A stretch of DNA of 64,000 nucleotides, taken from positions 3,855,380 through 3,919,379 of the forward strand of contig NZ_CP088017.1 of assembly GCF_021049285.1 (NCBI RefSeq), read 5' to 3'. Both the position numbers and the translations under genes were made by a program. The notes beneath the pieces are model-generated. The model was not told where the DNA came from and made no database searches. It was given only the letters and a program-made list of their open reading frames with translations. Source of the stretch: Ruania halotolerans (GTDB lineage: Bacteria; Actinomycetota; Actinomycetes; Actinomycetales; Beutenbergiaceae). Shown here piece by piece: positions 61,513 through 64,000 of this stretch. Each line of letters opens with the position of its first letter. Position 1 is the first letter of the stretch.

Positions 61513-62316
61513 TCATTCGTTCATACGGGCCCGTACGTCACCGAGGCGCTCGGCCAATCGCAGGATCGCCGCACTGCCGTCCGGCGGACCGTCCGGACCT
61601 TCCACTCCGACCACTGGAATGCGCGTGGCGCCCGCCGCGACGCAGCCGGCGATCGCCTCCGTCAGCTCGTCCGGGTCTGCCTCCACAGAAACCGTGAGGA
61701 ATGTCGTCACATCGAAGGTGCCGGTGCGCCCACTGGCCCGGTGAGCGGCCCGGGCCCGCTCAGCACCCTCGGCGAAGTCTCGTATCAAGATCACACCGTC
61801 GCCATACTCCCCAGCCACCTGCAGCGTCTTCGGTCCTTCCGCACCGATCAACAGTGGGGGACATTCCTGAGGTGGCCACCGCAGCTGCACGTCCGTCAAC
61901 GTCACATAGGTGCCGCTGACGGTCACCGACTCACCCTCAAGCAAGGCCCGCAGGGCGCTCGTGTGCTCACGCAGCAGCGTCAACGGTGACCGCACCCGAG
62001 CTCCCACCTGCCCCATCCAGGGGAGGATCCCGTGGCCGAATCCGGGCAGGAACCGGCCCGGGTAGAGCCGCTCGAGCGTCGCCACCTCCATGGCAGTGAG
62101 GGCTACGTTGCGCAATGGCACCGGCACCAGGCCGATGCCCACGCGTATCCGCTCAGTCGACGCAAGCAGCGCCGCGGCTGCACCGATCCCCGACTCGGCG
62201 AAGCAGTCCTCCCACAGCCACACCTCGTCCAGCCCGGCACGCTCCGCCGCATGAGCAGCGACAGGAAATCGCTCCGGAGGCTGGTCCGGCGGAATGATCA
62301 GTCCGATGGAAACCAT
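61513..62316 (-). CDS. LLM-class flavin-dependent oxidoreductase
   Basis: The 267-residue TIM-barrel protein (MVSIGLIIPPDQPPERFPVA) has the luciferase-like pattern: DEVWLWEDCFAESGIGAAAA, RIRVGIGLVPVPLRNVALTA, YPGRFLPGFGHG and PLLIGAEGPKTLQVAGEYGDG. It uses reduced FMN or F420. The ATG at 62316 fits the family start; the longer frame adds an Ala/Gly-rich stretch without a ribosome site. Divergent from heme oxygenase. Substrate unknown. Confidence 0.92.
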   Translation of the reverse strand: MVSIGLIIPPDQPPERFPVAAHAAERAGLDEVWLWEDCFAESGIGAAAALLASTERIRVGIGLVPVPLRNVALTAMEVATLERLYPGRFLPGFGHGILPWMGQVGARVRSPLTLLREHTSALRALLEGESVTVSGTYVTLTDVQLRWPPQECPPLLIGAEGPKTLQVAGEYGDGVILIRDFAEGAERARAAHRASGRTGTFDVTTFLTVSVEADPDELTEAIAGCVAAGATRIPVVGVEGPDGPPDGSAAILRLAERLGDVRARMNE

Positions 62317-62376
62317 GACCGCACCGTAGCGCCCCGCGCCGACACCGGCAGGTGCGCTACTCTCGAGCAAGGCCTT

Positions 62377-62400
62377 GTAAGTTAGGCATACCTCACTTAC
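62377..62400. promoter_or_regulatory. DtxR/IdeR iron box
   Basis: The 24-bp segment is a near-perfect inverted repeat: left half GTAAGTTAGGCA, right half TACCTCACTTAC, only two mismatched pairs. The TTAGG...CCT core matches the DtxR/IdeR consensus. It lies 50 nt before the heme-oxygenase start, implying repression when iron is plentiful. Confidence 0.85.
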
Positions 62401-62449
62401 AGTGATGACAGATCGTCACGACAATCTGTCATCAACTCGATGGGGTGCC

Positions 62450-63097
62450 ATGTCACTCGTTACCGCTGCTGTTCCCGTGAGCACGCTGCTCCGCGAGGCC
62501 ACCGCGCAGGCCCACGAACGCGCAGAGAACACTGGCTTCGTTCAGCACTTGATCTCCGGACGTCTCACCATCACCGCGTTCACGGCGCTGGTAGCCCAGC
62601 ATCACGCCATCTACACCGCGCTCGAAGCGTTGGGCAGCAGGGTGCGTGATCAGCGTGGCGCCGAGGCTCTGGTGCGCCCCGAGCTCGCCCGAACTGCAGC
62701 ACTCGCCCGCGATCTCGCCTACCTGACCGCTGAGCATCCGGTACCGCCGGCACTGGCTGCCACCCGCGCCTACGTCGCGCGGCTGGACGAGTTGGACGAT
62801 CTGCCGTGCTACGCCGCACACGCCTATACCCGCTACCTCGGCGACCTCTCCGGCGGGCAGATCATCAAGACCATGATGCAGCGCCACTACGGAATGGACG
62901 AGCACGGCCTGAGTTTCTACACATTCGAGCAGATCGAGAAGATCCCGCCATACAAGGCCGCCTACCGCGCAGCCCTCGATGCACTCGACGTGGACGAGGA
63001 AGCACGCACCCGCCTCGTCGCCGAGGCGCGAGCAGCGTTCGCGTTCAACGAGGCCGTATTCACTGAACTCGGCGAACTGCACCCGCCTGAACGCTGA
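62450..63097 (+). CDS. Heme oxygenase (biliverdin-producing)
   Basis: The 215-residue all-helical enzyme opens heme to biliverdin, CO and iron. The proximal histidine is H22 in REATAQAHERAENTGF, and the distal helix Gly-rich motif is YLGDLSGGQIIKTMM (129-143). The ATG at 62450 (MSLVTAAVPVS) gives the family length; the frame opens at 62402 but the extra residues overlap the promoter. The iron box upstream fits release of iron from host or environmental heme. No heme-uptake genes are in view. Confidence 0.95.
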   Translation: MSLVTAAVPVSTLLREATAQAHERAENTGFVQHLISGRLTITAFTALVAQHHAIYTALEALGSRVRDQRGAEALVRPELARTAALARDLAYLTAEHPVPPALAATRAYVARLDELDDLPCYAAHAYTRYLGDLSGGQIIKTMMQRHYGMDEHGLSFYTFEQIEKIPPYKAAYRAALDALDVDEEARTRLVAEARAAFAFNEAVFTELGELHPPER

Positions 63098-63115
63098 AGA
63101 AGCTGCGCCCGCGAG

Positions 63116-64000
63116 TCACCCGAAGAGCGGCAGTTCCAGCTCACTCGCTCCGCCGGGCACCACCCGCACGGGGATGCCCCAGTCCTGCTGTGCCAGGTGA
63201 CAGGCCGGGAACTCCACGGACGGATCGCCGTCACAGGCGGCTGCCCGGGCGCTCACGTGCAGGACCCCCTCACCCTCGGTCAGGTGCAATTCTCGCGAGA
63301 GGTCGGTGTCCTGTCCATGCCCCCACGCCAGCAGTGACGGCGGCGTGGCGGCCACGCTCACCTGGGTGGCCGGACCGTACCGCTCGTCCAGCGTCGTGCC
63401 GGGCGCTGGCGTGAATAGCACTCGCAGTTCCACCTGCGCACCCACCTCGGTGACTGGACGTTGCATGCGGTGCGCGTCGCCGTCGTGCGCCACTGCGGCG
63501 CCGAGTGGGACTCGGGTGAGCCGGTGCGCGGCCGACTCCACCACCAGCAGGTGCCCGTCGGCCAGCAGCAGTCCAGACGGCTCAGCAAGGTCACTCGCGA
63601 GGGTGGTCACCTCCCGGGTGAGGGGATCGTAGCGGCGCACCGCGCCGTTGTAGGTGTCCGCGACGGCGATGCTCCCGTCCCCGAGCACGCACACGTCCAG
63701 CGGGTGCTGCAGCAGCGCGGTGCCGGCTGGCCCGTCGCGGTGACCGAACTCGAATAGCCCCTCCCCGACGGCGGTGCTCACCTCCCCGCTGAAACCACCG
63801 GTGAACTGCGCCAACCGCAGTGCCGAGGTCTCGGCGTCAGCGAGCCAGACCTGCCCGTCCGCGCCAGCTGCGAGCCCCGACGGCTGGGCGAACCACGCCT
63901 GGCTGAGTTCGCCGTCCACGAGGCCCTCGTGCATCGTGCCGCCGATGGGCTCAAGACGATCCTGCTCGTCATCGAGCGCCCATAGCGTGTGCGTGCCGGC
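63116..64000 (-). CDS. NHL-repeat protein, 5' end beyond the window
   Basis: The minus-strand frame is open to the right edge; 295 codons are visible, reading AGTHTLWALDDEQDRLEPIG and then EGLVDGELSQAWFAQPSGLA. Repeats of about 45-60 residues with QPSGLAAGADGQVWLADA, HPLDVCVLGDGSIAVADT and EPSGLLLADGHLLVVESA are NHL beta-propeller blades. The C-terminal beta domain ends HLAQQDWGIPVRVV. This is the C-terminal part of the thioredoxin-like/NHL-repeat protein type; the thioredoxin part would lie outside the window. An internal ATG at 63934 is not needed as a start. Confidence 0.85.
   Translation of the reverse strand, partial: AGTHTLWALDDEQDRLEPIGGTMHEGLVDGELSQAWFAQPSGLAAGADGQVWLADAETSALRLAQFTGGFSGEVSTAVGEGLFEFGHRDGPAGTALLQHPLDVCVLGDGSIAVADTYNGAVRRYDPLTREVTTLASDLAEPSGLLLADGHLLVVESAAHRLTRVPLGAAVAHDGDAHRMQRPVTEVGAQVELRVLFTPAPGTTLDERYGPATQVSVAATPPSLLAWGHGQDTDLSRELHLTEGEGVLHVSARAAACDGDPSVEFPACHLAQQDWGIPVRVVPGGASELELPLFG

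Overview
The window is high-GC, gene-dense DNA of the kind seen in high-GC actinobacteria. Short 4-nt gene overlaps (ATGA/GTGA) are frequent, GTG and TTG starts are common, and several actinobacterial families occur (PPOX/F420-type oxidoreductase, DUF1990, DUF6194, LPxTG-type surface proteins, a DtxR-type iron box). A member of the Micrococcales is a reasonable guess, but no rRNA or housekeeping marker here fixes the genus. I saw no tRNA, rRNA, CRISPR array or recognisable insertion sequence.

Region 1 (1-23.8 kb) is a carbohydrate and sugar-acid catabolic island in three blocks. A plus-strand block (125-5935) holds a class III CoA-transferase, an intracellular solute-binding-protein-like protein, an enoyl-CoA hydratase, an FAH-fold enzyme and a ketoglutarate-semialdehyde-type dehydrogenase. 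A minus-strand block (16886 down to 5988) holds a GH67-like protein, a hexapeptide acetyltransferase fused to a helical domain, a GH28 enzyme, a lipoprotein-permease-permease sugar importer and an alpha-L-fucosidase. A divergent plus-strand block (17002-23800) holds a GntR/FCD regulator, an enolase-superfamily dehydratase, an SDR, a DHDPS-family aldolase, a D-2-hydroxyacid dehydrogenase and a parallel beta-helix protein. Read together, oligosaccharides (plausibly pectic or fucosylated) are imported, trimmed in the cytosol, oxidised to sugar acids, dehydrated and cleaved or channelled to 2-oxoglutarate.

Region 2 (23.8-41.4 kb) starts with a frameshifted AbiEi/DUF559-like gene bracketed by two copies of a palindromic repeat. 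It continues with pgi, an acyltransferase-MazG fusion, a 59-residue Cys-rich protein, an M50-like membrane protease, two large sortase-type surface proteins (lamin-tail/phytase-esterase-like and DUF11 repeats), a RecQ-like helicase, a DUF1990 protein, an Rsm22-like methyltransferase and a decayed gene with a C9 run.

Region 3 (41.4-52 kb) has the circularly permuted ATP-grasp/alpha-E fusion followed by a transglutaminase and a PPOX protein. Next comes a LacI-controlled sugar ABC importer with a GMC oxidoreductase; a perfect 16-bp palindrome lies upstream of the importer.

Region 4 (52-64 kb) is mixed: a VOC protein, a berberine-bridge-type oxidase, methionine aminopeptidase after a double-headed MerR protein, a frameshifted DUF6194 gene, a 1.1-kb gene-poor stretch with an HNH-endonuclease relic and DnaA-box-like sites, an ArsR-type regulator, three RibD/DHFR-like paralogues (the first one decayed), a Nudix hydrolase, a TetR regulator, an LLM flavin oxidoreductase, an iron-boxed heme oxygenase and a truncated NHL-repeat protein at the right edge.
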